Shown here: positions 50,233-63,200 of the stretch, piece by piece
How positions within the stretch are numbered: position 1 is the first letter of the stretch
How the letters are laid out: every line of letters begins with the position of its first letter
NCBI GenBank assembly: GCA_026874595.1
Contig: CM049309.1
Coordinates: forward strand, 47,848,079-47,912,078
From: Sipunculus nudus
Taxonomy: Eukaryota > Annelida > Sipuncula > Golfingiida > Sipunculidae
Reading direction: 5' to 3'
Length of the DNA: 64,000 nt
The notes under the pieces: generated by a model
Told to the model about the DNA's origin: nothing
The model's input: only the letters and a program-made list of their open reading frames with translations
The model's database searches: none
Program-made: the position numbers and the translations under genes

Positions 50233-50825
50233 TATATGCATAACATGCAAGAAATTTGTCCCTTAGTTTTTCACATAATAAAATGCTCACAATACTGTCA
50301 AGTGGTAATGAAGGGGTATTTAAGGTGCAAAAACAAGAAAAGGACAGAAGGCTGTGCCACCTGTTTTCCACAGAAGACAAAGCTATCCAAGATCTTTGGT
50401 CAATTTGATTTTTGGACCAATCCGTCCATCCCTTATTGAGATAAAAATTAAGATTTTTTGGGATTTTTACCAAATACAGAAATATTCAAGGTCAAGGCCA
50501 CTCTCATAGGAAAGGTCATGTCCCCTATTTAAATATTCATCATCCAATAACCCATTTCTATGTATATGCATAATATAAAAGAAATCTGTCTGTGCAAGAT
50601 TTCTTGAGTTATTTAAGAATTTGTGTGATTTTCTCCAAAAATGAACAATTTCAAGGTCAATGTCACTCTCCTGGTAAAGGTCATGACCCTATTTTAAATA
50701 GGCTTTGTCCCCTCACCCTATCTATGGACATGTCAAGATTGGTAAAGTAATGTGAATTATGTTTTGGAGTTATCTAGCCTGAAAGAAATCTCTGCAGCGG
50801 CATTGGCATGACCGTGTCTAAACCA

Positions 50826-51219
50826 ACCAAACCAAAAGAAGTATACGCTCATCGAGCAGCTACAGGTTGCTGCAGTCAAGACCTCAGCCCTGTGCGCTCC
50901 TTGAGCATGTTCTCTGAGCCAACAGTCGCAGTGCCACGCCAAGCCAAGCAAGGAGCCATAGGGGGCCCCCTCTTCTCTCCTGGGTTGAAGTCCTTATTAG
51001 AAAGCTACAGCACCCACAGCCACAAAGCCCAAAGCAACCCGCATTCCCTCCACCGATCCCAGCAGCGGAGACCCAGCCATGCCATTCGAGAGCCGAACTC
51101 GATCCTTGTGAACGACTTTACTTCAAGACGCAAAGCCCTTTTACTTGCGATTTCGGTCATTTGGACCGTTTTAACCAGTTTCCCGGTTGTGCAAGTTTAC
51201 AAGTTTTTTCATCATCGGC
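50826..51219. mobile_element. ~394-bp insertion of unknown class with 15-bp target duplication
   Basis: A perfect 15-bp direct repeat, accgtgtctaaacca, flanks it at 50811-50825 and 51220-51234. Related repeat copies have this site once, so the segment was inserted. It is much richer in G and C than its surroundings, has no poly(A), no inverted ends and no resemblance to other repeats in the window. A 140-codon + frame (50808-51230) and a 64-codon - frame (50757-50951) both stay open and both begin or end in flanking DNA. It could be a SINE, a partial retrocopy or another unit; duplication length fits target-primed insertion. Confidence 0.65.
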
Positions 51220-51260
51220 ACCGTGTCTAAACCATAGTATCCCAATTTTGTCAAGGAATA

Positions 51261-52881
51261 CAAAGAAGACTCTCTAAATCATTGAGTGTAAGTGGACTTT
51301 ATTAAATAAGGCCCTAAAAGAGGTCAATAACAGGGAAACTGTAATCAGAAACCATAATCAATTCAAATAAGTTACATTTTAAAATGTAATTGTTACTGAT
51401 TAACATATTGTTTAAGAGCACAGTAATAGTTAACAAATACACTGAAAAAGTAATCATAATAATAGATGATTACTACGATTATTTTTCATAATTAGGTTTT
51501 ACAATTATGCTGTTTATTTATATATTACTCGAAAGTTGAAATTTAAAGCAAAAAATATTGAATCCAAAAGGATATACATAAAATATTTTAATAAATGTCA
51601 ATACCATAATTAATATTCTTTTTTTTTTCTGTTACTTTCCTTTAATTCACAAACATAAGTTTTACATTTGCATGCAGTGTGTGTTTGTTTTGGTGTTTCA
51701 ATCATACCTAGATATCACATTTTGGATGCTGATTTTGCATGTCACATCATGTGTATATATGTTATGGTGTATCATTCACAATAATGAATATTGGTACGTT
51801 TCAGAATATGCATATATGGATTCACGATTGTGAAATATTATGTATATCTCCCAACAGTAATATACTATGTATCTCTACCTTAAGAGAATCTGTGCCTCTG
51901 TTTATCCATGTGTTAGTCACAAAGAACTAGATGGAGCTGGGTTGCTTACTTGCTCAGGCTGAGACCTGCATTGCCCAGTACTCTTATGTAATTAACACTG
52001 ATCAAGGTTTTGATTAACAATAGGCACATCTTGGCAAACACAGGCCCTGGGCCAGAACAGTCAGTTCAGCATGATTTGCCCATATGCTTAATGACTTGGT
52101 ATACTATATGACATGGGTAGTAACAGAAAATAATATACAATATTACTCTATTACTTTGCCCTCTGTTGCAATAACTATTACTATTACAGCACAACTTTTT
52201 GGTTCTATAACTATTACTATTAAATGAAAAAAAGCTGTCTGTCCACTGCTTTTTTTAAACACAAAAACATACTCTTGGCATCATTTTCGTACAAGAAAAC
52301 AGTTGGCACAAGTTTTATCTCAACTGCTAAAATTGAGTTAATTCCATCACAATTCATTCACTCAATCCATCACAAACAGTTGTGTTTCATTCCCAGGGAT
52401 TGTTTTACCTAAGAATGCACCATGAACCAGGGTTGGTTTTCTTCCGGAAGACATGTATTTCTTCCGAGTCAACCTGTATTCACATGAGGTTTAGAGGAAG
52501 TTTTCTGTATTTTTCAACTAGTTCTTACATAATTGTGTCACTCAGCATTGTTACTTTTGTATGATAGAGAATTACAGATTGATATACAACAATTTTCTCA
52601 TCTTGTACATCTTAACAGTCAAGTGCATATCTGCCAAAGTGCATGCAGTGCTGCATACTAACTCACTAACTAATGTAGAATCTAAATAGTATGCAAACTG
52701 CACTTCCTACAAAATATAACACAATTAATAGCTTTCTTGTGTATGACTTTACAATATCCTGTGTACTATTACACTATGATTAATTAGTGATTACCAGTTG
52801 AACTTATGATTATCACTCATTCAAATTTATGCATCTCTCCATGTAAGTTCTGTTGTTAATCACAGTGGAGTACAATCAGTA
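51261..52881. other. no gene or recognised element
   Basis: AT-rich sequence without a supported coding frame. Short frames here lack splice signals or recognisable protein content. Confidence 0.4.
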
Positions 52882-52890
52882 CCTATCAGT

Positions 52891-53242
52891 GAGCCACTAT
52901 AGAACGCGGGCTACCAACGAGACAAGATATCAACTGGGGCGAGTTTTGTTCATTTATATCTGCGATTGAAGCGCCATCTACCGTGAAAATGGGGAACCAT
53001 TTACTATTTGAACAGGAGAATTAAGCTTAAGGTGGGGGCTCTGCCCCCACACCCCTATTCAGGCCGGGAACCCGGCCAAGGTTCCCCGGACCCCTCCTCC
53101 TCTAATATAATAGACTCCAGTTATAAGCAAAAGTAAATACGGGAATCCTCAGGAAAATAATATGTATCGGCATTTATTATGCAACACCTGTTGTGCATAA
53201 GGTTCCGGCGGTAGGTTGCAGCCCGGATTCTATAGTTCTGCC
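52891..53242. mobile_element. 352-bp MITE with 9-bp target duplication
   Basis: Flanked by cctatcagt at 52882-52890 and 53243-53251. Subterminal inverted words: actatagaacgcgggctacc on the left; the right end gcagcccggattctatagtt pairs with it when reversed. The interior includes a GC-rich stretch (gggggctctgcccccacacc). No coding capacity. Duplication of 8-9 bp points to hAT-type mobilisation. Confidence 0.7.
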
Positions 53243-53251
53243 CCTATCAGT

Positions 53252-54514
53252 AATCTACATTTAAATTACCTAAGAAGCCTGCAATAGCAAAACACCAATT
53301 TTGCAGCTCTGCAAACACAGTCTATTCCTAAGCTTGTTGTGAATTATACCAAAACTAGAAAATACCCTTTCAATTGAGACAGAGGATGCACAAGCTGTTT
53401 GTAAAGATACCAGGAGATCAACAAATCCCTTTGGAAGATGAGTTTTATACAGTCATTTCCACCAAAGAGCTGGATGCAAACCTTTATATTTGCAAATAAG
53501 ATGGATCAGATTATGTTTAAAGAGGAAATAAAGCTGAAAATTTATTGTTTTATTTATTCTCACATGAAATTTGAAATTTTCTTCCGGAAGAAATGGAGGG
53601 AACTATTTCTTTCAAGCTCAAAGTTTCCGGAAGTTTCAATGGAAGAAACCACCTCTTGGAAGAAATTGCCAACCCTGCCATGAACCATATCAACCTGGTC
53701 ATTACGAAATGATTGCCAGTTGTCATCCTGGTTATGAGGTCAAACAGTTACTATTTCAGCCTGTGAACCTGGACCAGGCTTGTCCATAAATTCCTACTCT
53801 GGATATCAGTGGGCCAAACTGTTCAAATGAGAAACTAAAAACTAGTATTGGGAGTCACCTCCTTGATCATAATCTATCATAAACAGTACATCTTAAACCG
53901 ATGATTGATTAGCAGTCGTTTTTGAGAAGTGTTGGGAATCAAGTGCAATTTCATGATCAGTAAAAATTGGTTGACATCTAGGAGTATGACAATTGACATA
54001 ACTGATTAAATATAGACCTGTAAATCCCCATTTGATATGTAGGCCTACATGCTACCTATATAACCATACAGTGTACGTGTGTATATATAATAAACTTAGG
54101 CGTGAATCTTTTAGTATTAAAGCACAGACTGCTCTAAAATTTGTTTAAATAAATTTTGTGAAAGCATACCTTCTTTCTTTATAAGGCATTACCTTGGTGA
54201 AAGATTCATTATGGCAATGCAAGATAGGTCATCAGCTTGTCTGCATTAGACGACCAATCACCGATTATTATCGATCATCAGTCCAAACACTACTAAAAGC
54301 CCAATGAGACTCCTAATTTTCAACAACAAATACAGCATATTTTCAATTTCATAACCATTATATTAATAATTTTCTTTCACATTTTGAAAGTGACAGGTCT
54401 ATGAGTGATCATGTGATGGCACACTGCTGACGAGTATGACCTGTAATAATGAACTCATCACAAACGAATTTTTCAATCTAAGAGAATGGTATTCTTTCAT
54501 CCAAACTGCCAATG
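53252..54514. other. no gene or recognised element
   Basis: AT-rich sequence; frames near 53438-53789 contain 'cttccggaa' words but no recognisable protein. Confidence 0.4.
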
Positions 54515-54522
54515 ATTCATGT

Positions 54523-56440
54523 CAAAGTTTGGGGCAGGTACTTGTACCTGTACCTAGGTACACCATTGAGAGTACCTGTACCTTTCTGTCATGAGTAGGA
54601 AGTACCTGTACCTGTAACTAAAGTACCTGTACCTGGTATAAAGTACTCCAGGTACATGTATAATACTGGAAATGGACATCAGATTTGGGTTAAGTATATG
54701 TACATAGCTGGCATCCCTATCAAGACAGTCACCTAACCGTGGCATGGGTTATTACCAATCTATAATTCAGGGTTGGGTTTTAGGCTGCCGAAAACAGGTT
54801 TTAGGCATGGCAGTGCCCAAACCTGCCTTAAACTGCTGTTAACTGCCTAAAAGCTAAATAACCCTTACATATGACATGCAGTTGAAACAAGTTTTATTGT
54901 TACAGAGCTAAATACACTAAAACAGGTTCAACAAATTAAAAGTGAGGAACTCTTCATTCAAACCAAAAATTAAACCATCATAAGAAAAATGAGCAACAAA
55001 TGATAACAACACTACTTGTCCAAAAGAACACAGTTCTCTGTCAGTTTCAGTTTGTTTCACAAATCATGTCCTGAGGTGTCCCACCTCTGCATGCCATTAT
55101 GTAATTATGTTACTGATATACTTACACAGGTAATCTCAAGTGTAAACATACAGCACTATCATCAATGAAAGAATGACCACACTGTAAGCTTTTAACAGGG
55201 TACTGTGGTTGGGAATATTTTCAGGAGGGGTTAAATTTTGAAATATGTGAAAGATGAGTTATCCCGGAAAAAAAATTAGGCTGACTCAAGAACAGTTTCC
55301 AGCACAGAGGCTCTTATTGCATCATCCTAGTCATGTAAAACTATGGAAGTTCACATAAATCTCTATTAGAAAACAGTAGTGTGAAATGACCACAGTGGGT
55401 CTTATGATTAAATCACACTGATAAATAGTAATCAATCTAATCAAGCACGGCTTCCTCCTCTGATACCCATCCTTAGTATATGGCTACTGGAGGCTCTATT
55501 ACATCATACCAGGTAGCAGGGATTTCATCAGGAAACCCATAAGATCATGATAAAGATATTAACTTGGCCTGTGAAACCATGTGCCATACAAACATGGTCT
55601 CCTCCTCAGAAACCTATACAGGCTCTTAAAATACTGAAAGATTCCAGTCAATTGGAAATTATGCAGTAGTAATACCTGAAACCTTCCCAGAGCCTAGTAA
55701 AGCCTTGTGACTTCAGCATCCCAACCAACAAATTTAAATGAAAATAAGTTTTAGGCACTTTAGTGCCTAAAACCTATTTAAGCGGGGCAGTTTTTACCAG
55801 ATTATAACCTATGGTTAAAACCTTCCTGCAAAAAAACTTGCCAAACCTGCCAATCTTTAATCCCAGCAGCCTCTGAAGTTGACAGGGCTGACTGGGCTGG
55901 CAAGCTGGTCTACCAGTACCACCAGCCTGAAAAGAGGAAGTTCACAGTAGCAATTCCAGCACACAGTAAATTGTAACCAGCAAAGCACATGAATAGGGTT
56001 TGCCAACATGCCCAATGTATAGATACTTGTTGTCTAGTATTCATAGAACCCTGGCGAAGAGTAAATGAAGAAATGAAGAAAATACAGATTATGTCAATGA
56101 ACTCTCAACATCCGCCAAAAAAAAAACTTTTTAATTGACAGAAAAACACTCCCCTGATCAAGCACTTAGTTCAGTTGCTGTTTTTCTCAAAACTTTCCCC
56201 AGGTGATTTTCTGTAATTAACATGTTTATTTTTCCTAATACAGACATAAGATTCATGATATTTTAGTATATGAATGAAAGTTTAATATTTCTTTATTAAT
56301 AGCTTTGTAAAATTTTATCAGCTTTGTATGTTTATCCCTTTCATTAAAGGCTTTCCTGTATATTTGTGATTCCTTTATTGAGATGTACCTACCGGTAGGT
56401 ACTGTCACATGTACCTGACCCCAACCCTGATCGGGGCCTG
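54523..56440. mobile_element. 1.9-kb putative DNA transposon with (gtacct)n subterminal repeats
   Basis: The left end ttggggcaggtac is followed by many gtacct/aggtac words (54536-54660). The right end, reversed, reads cagggttggggtcaggtac and carries gtacctaccggtaggtac near 56385. The flanks attcatgt (54515-54522) and cttcatgt (56441-56448) match at 7 of 8. Inside, aggttttaggc/gcctaaaac words occur in opposite directions near 54775-54860 and 55745-55775. No transposase frame. The exact right boundary is uncertain. Confidence 0.5.
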
Positions 56441-56448
56441 CTTCATGT

Positions 56449-59400
56449 TAAAACTAGACAATTAATTTAAAGCCAGCTATTCACTTACCCTTTCTATCTA
56501 CAATTTATGTGATTTCTGGCTTACTGTACTCTCCATACGTTTTAATGTTGAAGAGAGTCAAATAGTAAATATCAGCGCCAAAATTGATAAGGCTTCAATA
56601 TATATGAAACAGATCTTTGAAAATGCATATGCTAGTGTGAGAAAAATCTGTCAAGCAGTTGTGAAGTTAAAGAGCTTCAAGCACTCATGAGTCATTAAAT
56701 GCTTTAGTCTTTGGGTGTTAATCACCAAAAATGGACCTATTCAAGAAAGATAATGGGCAGTTTGGGCACCAAAAAAACAGAAATGACTGCAGCCAACGAC
56801 ACCAGTCTTGAGTAAAATATCAAGTAATCCTTGGTCTAGGTTTAGGCACCTGTATGACTGAGGGAGGAAACAGCAATGACTCCATATTAATCATTATTAA
56901 TGAGGCTTCATTATGTTAATCATATCTACAAAGATGCATAATATGACAGAAATTCATCCAGCAGAATTACTGGAGTTAAATAATAGCTGCTGTTAACCAT
57001 CAGTAATGAAGAAGCTAAACTGGGCAAACACAGAATGACATGTAGGTGGCAGCACAAGTGCTCTATACATGATACAACTGTCTGAGAACTTTAAATAATC
57101 TTTTTGGATGCTATATTCTAGGACAATCCTCAATTTTTGTGCCACAATTCTTTTGTACAAGATACAACTATCCAATATATGCGAACATGTACACTTTTGA
57201 GGACAATCCAAGCAAGGTCTTGTGAGACTGTAGGAGAATAGAGAACAGATAATGCAAGGATGGACACCACAAGCAGACCAAAGGTCAGAGGTCAAGCAAA
57301 ATGAGGACTTCAGTTCACCTAAAACCCTATTAAGAAGACATTCTGGAAAACTATTTAGTGGTTCACTAGTTACTGACAGAAATGATAAATATATTTTGAT
57401 TGCAGTAACAGAACATGCATTAGAAAAATAGCAATGGTGCAATCTTTCTTTCCACTCTTATGCTCCACTTATTATTGAAACTGGTTAAAGGATGTCACTT
57501 AAGGTTATTGTATAACAGTGTTGCAGAGGCAATTACAGAAATCACACCAAAAAAAATGCTTATTTCTTTGTAAAACTGCTATACAGCCTATATATAAATA
57601 TATATATATATATGTATGTATGTATGTATGTATATCAGGCATGCATAATTTGCGCGTTAAAAACCAGTTCAGGTTACACAAACCTAAACTGGCACGAAAA
57701 AATGTTTGTTCACGTAATATATCTATAGATGAAATAAAGAGTTATTGAATCTATTAAAAAGGTGAAGCAAAGTAACTTTCCAGGAAGGGTTAGTCTCTGA
57801 GAAATAATTGGCGATACGTCAGGTTTATCTCTCAACATATCAGAGTGGGCAGCCACTCATTTGCCCTCAACAACTGCAAAAGATCATGATGTAGCATGCA
57901 TGCATGCTTTATATAATGTCAACTGGATAAATAAAGTGATCATAACATCAGTGTATTGTTAAAAAATAAGAAAATGTAATTCAAGTCCTGTCATTGTACA
58001 ATATTAAGCTGCAAATAAAGCAGGGTTAGTTTTACATAAGAAGTACAGCAACACTCAGCAGGTATGGAATTTGACATCACAGTTATGAATATGCTATTAG
58101 TATTTCCCCTGGTGTTAAAAAATGTAGCCATCGGAAAATGAATGATCACCACATGTTGCCGCAAAATTTGCACTTAACTGATCACCAATGTTCATTTTAA
58201 CTCAGACCAGAGCACGAACGTTGGTTCAGGTGACAGAACAAATATGGGTACACATGAACCTGAATTGGTAGCCACAGTGACCACATGTCATGTCATTGGT
58301 TCATTTCAATTCATTTGCATAGCCAGAGATGGCACTTCTTCCTTATATTGCCAACTAGCGACAATGCATACAAGCAGGCCATTAATGAGGCCTTACAGTT
58401 AGAGCTATCACTTGCGGAGAACCACATTTATAGCCTGGAAGGAGCCGCTTATTTCTCTAGTGGAACGTTTTTAATATTTATCCACTTTCTATCAATTATA
58501 AACCCTGCGTAATGAAAAGCTGTTGTGCAGAACTGCGCTCTCAGCTAACAGACCCCCTCATGCATATGACCATCCACACACAGTTTTTATGTGGGCATAT
58601 TGGAATACTGGTTCTTGATGCAGGTGTACCAGGATTGATGTCACACTGCACATTTCTCAAAAAAAGCTGTGAATTTTAATCACAGGATGAAAGAGTCTAA
58701 ATGATTTATGCGTTTAATATTTAAATAATTCAACATTAAACAAAAAATGTGCTTGTTGATTTTAAGTTTCAAATTTTTATTCAAACACACACCATCTAGA
58801 AATCTAGACAAGTTAATTTAAAACATCATTCAAATTGTCAGTGTGGAACCAAGGAATTATCAACCCGGCAGTTTTAAGAAAAATGAAAGAGGAAAGAAAG
58901 GTTTACAGTGTAATTTAAGGGTCAGGGTGCCTAAAATATAGTTTGTTTACCAGAAAGTAATTTTCATTTTTATCTCCTATGTTCTTTTTAAACATTCTGA
59001 CAATGTATTTTTTTTATTTTTATATTTACACTTTGTTAAAACAGTAATGCAATCTTGGGCGTTCTATATTTGGTTTATTTTCCTTTAATAACTTAGCAAT
59101 ACGATTAGTAAGGGATTAACTGAATTATCATTAACATAGCAATAAAATAAGCTGAAATTCTTAGAAGTGTATTTAAGTTTCTTTTAAATTTACCAGACTT
59201 GACAGCCGATTTGATATGTTAACATAACACAACATCAATTCTCCTCTGCAAATGTCCCTTTTACTAGAGCATGCTCATTAGAATATAAGAATAAAGGTTT
59301 CATTCTTATCTTGATCTTTTAAAACATTTTCTAAAATGGGTTACACAATACCAGTGGGTTATGCAGTTAAGATTTTGCATAACCCATTTATGGGTTGACC

Positions 59401-60200
59401 AAAATATTTATATCTGCATGCCTGTATATATACTTTTATTCTTTTTGATGTTTATTCAGCCGTCATCAAAGCAGCTTCAGTCACAGTAAAAAAAAATATT
59501 TCAACAAAATTGCTGTTAATATACCGACCTGGGCATTGATTAATGGAAACATAAATAGGACCATCAATGTGGTATTAATGACAGAAATAATGCAGGATAA
59601 AAACATCTTTCACAGAAAACAATGGTAACATCTCAGTCGGTCAATATTCTTTCTGACTTACTGTGATGACAAAATACTGTGCTGTTTGGGTGTATTGCGA
59701 AATGACACATGTATCTTTAATGCCCAGTTCCATTAACCGGGTCAGCAGTAACATGAGCAATGTAATCTGGCGGGCAACACCCAGCTTATACAAGTTATGG
59801 ACATAATATTATTAATTAGTCATTCCTCGATTCCCACAATACACTGGCAACACCGCGACTGCATGAAATACAAATATCCAATGCCAGCAAGAGTTAAATT
59901 TCACAAACCTCCAATGACACTGATTTATACCCGAAGTGAATGCCACTCAATTTCAAAGGATCTATCACTTAGCCTAAATTCACTAACATAACCAGCTGCT
60001 CATGGTGTTTATGATGAAATCTTGAGAAAGATGCCATGTTCGGGTCAATTGTTCCGGGCTCCGTCTCAATTATGTGCCTCGGAAGTTCTGATGTTTTTGT
60101 AACAAATTTTTAAACACGACATGTCAGGCCATTAGGTGGAAATAAATGATAATGTTTTCGTTTAGTCTAAGCTTTGGTGGTTTGTGTGAACTGCTGTTTT
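56449..60200. other. long stretch without supported genes
   Basis: AT-rich. Holds a DR1-like AGGTCAGAGGTCA at 57282-57294, a (TA)n then (TATG)n microsatellite at about 57595-57635, a perfect 11-bp-stem hairpin at 59355-59386 and a frame at 58285-58512 with octamer-like atttgcat at about 58313. A 149-codon minus frame at 56993-57442 has no recognisable content. Confidence 0.45.
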
Positions 60201-60209
60201 GATACGCAC

Positions 60210-60290
60210 CTTCACTGGGGCTTTTTGAACGAGAAGATTTCGGGGCATCAAGTCGTAACTCCTACGAAACCACTTGCCATATTGAAAGTA
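60210..60290 (-). other. candidate 5' untranslated exon (minus strand)
   Basis: On the minus strand, ...ccccagtgaag is followed by gtgcgtat, a fair donor, at 60210. The segment contains an ATG with only a 10-codon frame, so it would be non-coding. It could be the first exon of the 38-43-kb gene, across a 17-kb intron full of transposons. There is no direct link, only orientation and the need for an upstream exon. Confidence 0.2.
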
Positions 60291-63200
60291 GTGCCAGGTT
60301 TAAAGGACGCGGACTAATTTAAAATAAAATACCCAAAATAATTATTATACTTTTATCGCTTCAAACTAATAAAATTATTAGTTTAAAAGAGCGAATGATT
60401 CTTAGAACAAAAGAAAGCGTTTAGATAGTTTCCATCGTGATAACATTAGGGACTACATTTATGAGTGGAATAATATCCTGTCTGTGTTATATGGTCGTAA
60501 ACATCAACAGGGTCACGTGTACTTGGTCAACGAACGTGAACCAGTACACGTTGGTGTTGCTGCCGATCAATCAAGCTCTGGGCAATCGCAAACCGTGGAA
60601 TCATCTTGTCCCAGATTATAATATTCAAACATAAGTTTTTTTTTAAATCAATCGACTTACACATGTCGCTCGTAAATAGAGAAGAACAGTAAACATTTAA
60701 ATATTATAATTAATATTTTTTTACTACTTGAACTGGACTGTGCGGGACTATTTATAATCTGATCTATGTAACATAAATATAGACCCCGAACAGTCCAGTT
60801 ATGAACTAGGTCCGAATATGAAATCTTGCATATTGATGCTTTTAGAGGAAATCCGTGTAATTTGGTCCATTTGTAGAAAATCTTCGACAATTTAAATATA
60901 TAAAACATACAAAAAATTATATATAGGGGCGGATCTAGAATTTTTCAGGGGGGGGGGGGGGGTTGGCTAAAAGTGCATGTTTATATATATATATATACAT
61001 ATTGTTTAATAATTTAGAAATGGAAAACACATGCATGGGACAAGGTTGAGACGAAACGTAAATTAATGCAGCCCTTAAAGTTATTAGATTCATGTTGTGA
61101 TAATCGTTTTTTTTTATTTGGGAAATATATATACATTTTTATTCATTTTCCTATTTCATGATTTCTAGGCCTTAAGTGAAAATCACCCAAACGTCCTTCA
61201 ACAGGTACTATAATGTTCGAAATGCTATTCATCTATTTCTTTTAAATATCGATGTAAAGACGCCACGGAATATATATATAACCTTTGTCAAAGGACGGAG
61301 ACATACACTTTCTTCAAGAGTCTCTAAATGGCGGAGGGCTTGGGGAGGGGGGGGGGGGGGGGGCACAGCGCTAAAGCAGGAAGCGTTTTTATTTCACCTA
61401 TTAAAATCACAATTTTGGGTTCTTTTTCTGTTCTAATTAAGATATTAACTTTCATTCAATCGCCGGAGGCTATAAATTATAATGAATCTACGTTGAGAAA
61501 GATCAAAATAAAAGACTAAATAGGATTTTCCTGGTTTTTCCCCATATTACTAACAAGTAAATGTATTTAATGCATATTGATTTTGTCATCTCACATTTGT
61601 TTTGAGTCTTCTATCCTGACTAAATTCATACTAATGATTCCATAATTGATGAATTGATTATTCAAGCGATGATCGATATGAGCTCAACCATCAACTAATA
61701 ACAAAGTTAATTTTAAGTACCTTAAGTGTTACTTTGTTCTCTAAAGATTTTACTACTTTGTCTAGTCCTACCGGCCTAATATCAAAACCACTCATCTGTT
61801 TTTCCTCATATTTACCATTAATATTCCTCCATATAGTTCCTAGGCCTTTTTTATTAAATATATACAGGGACCTTTCATGAACTCATCAAAACACCATAAC
61901 TGTTAAATTAAAGCTGACAGAATATGTGTCTTGTGTCGCCCTTCGGACCTGCCATATTTCATAGACTGGAGATCTTGTTCATTTTGCTCTTAATATATCG
62001 GAAAGCAAACAGAAGTTGGGCTGCTTTTTTCTCTGAATTTCATATTTAAAAATATATTTCTATAAAATACTAAACCCTCGCCCATACGTTTAAACACTTA
62101 TTTTTTACGATGTTTGATAGACAGGATACTAAACAACTTATGGGGGGGGGGGGGGGATAAAAACAATATATGAGAAAGAAACAACATTTTCTTGACTATG
62201 AAACCCTGAATAGATTACAAATTCAGACTTGACGGAATGTATGTATATATATCAGAAAAAAATATGTATGTGTAAGCTTATATGACGGCTGCTTGCTATA
62301 GTTAGATAAAACTATATACACATCTATGATTTTATACACATGAATCGAAAACATGGACGTCACATGTTCCCCTATGTATACGAAAAGATAATTTTTACAA
62401 ATTTGGTGCAGCCTATAAATGGTATTCGAACATTTTGATTCCTTTGAGCCATGGGTTATTTAACAACAAAGCTTATCCATTTGTAAAATAATGACAAAGG
62501 TAAACATTCAAAAGTATTGTAAAACATTGAAACATTTAAATATTAATGTAAGGTAAACCGATACCCCGATGTTATACTGTAATTGCTCTGCTGAATTTTC
62601 AATTTGATTTTATTCACTCGTGTTTATTTTGATTAACCACTATGGCTTGAATTACTACCCCCCTGTGTGCAGTTACTTTATATTTTGCATGCAGGCTATC
62701 AGCTTATAAGAAATTTTATCTCTGGCATGTACTTTGAACGTATTATAAAACGCTTATTTCCTTATATATTTATGCAACGTTTGTAAATACAATTTTGATC
62801 GATAGTTAATAGTCATAAACCAATGCTGTCTGTATATCTAATTATCCTATAACTTTTTGAATAGTTAATCTGTTCACCATTCATCGGCGAGGACAAATGC
62901 GTTCAACAAAGTGTTCCCCTACAAACTTAGAACGGATAGGCCCACATATACAGCCCCGATCCTAGTTCACTTACATGGTACATGTATGTTTGACGAGGCA
63001 AAACGTTTTCAGTGTTTACTTTAAACTGGGTAAAAAAAGCAAATAACATGCATATACATACACCGTATATTGTGTTTAACACAATATCGCTGTTAAAATC
63101 AAGCAAGCGTGTATATCCAAACAGATGGAGAGGCGAAGAAAAGCTCGATTTCAAATTCCACAAATTAATTATTCAGGCCCACAGGCAAGATGCCCAAGCC

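Larger units (their letters stand above)
47727..51260 (-). mobile_element. pearl/Helentron-like element, copy 4, carrying two nested insertions
   Basis: Read on the minus strand. The 5' end at about 51260 is ttccttgacaaaattgggatactatgg; then come cgctgcagagatttctttcagg and gggcatgacct/tagcagagtgacattgacc-type words as in copy 3. The 3' end at about 47727 is gcagtgccaagaaattcttg, matching the end of copy 2. Removing the inserts at 47964-50232 and 50826-51234 leaves about 0.85 kb. G/C runs lie near 47751-47790. Confidence 0.6.

Noticed and set aside
50808-51230. 140-codon + frame as a gene
   Set aside because: It begins and ends in the flanking 15-bp repeat of a mobile insertion, has no recognisable motif, and a minus frame is also open over part of the same segment.
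56993-57442. 149-codon minus frame as a gene
   Set aside because: No domain, no splice support and a composition typical of chance translation of AT-rich DNA with cysteine-rich noise.
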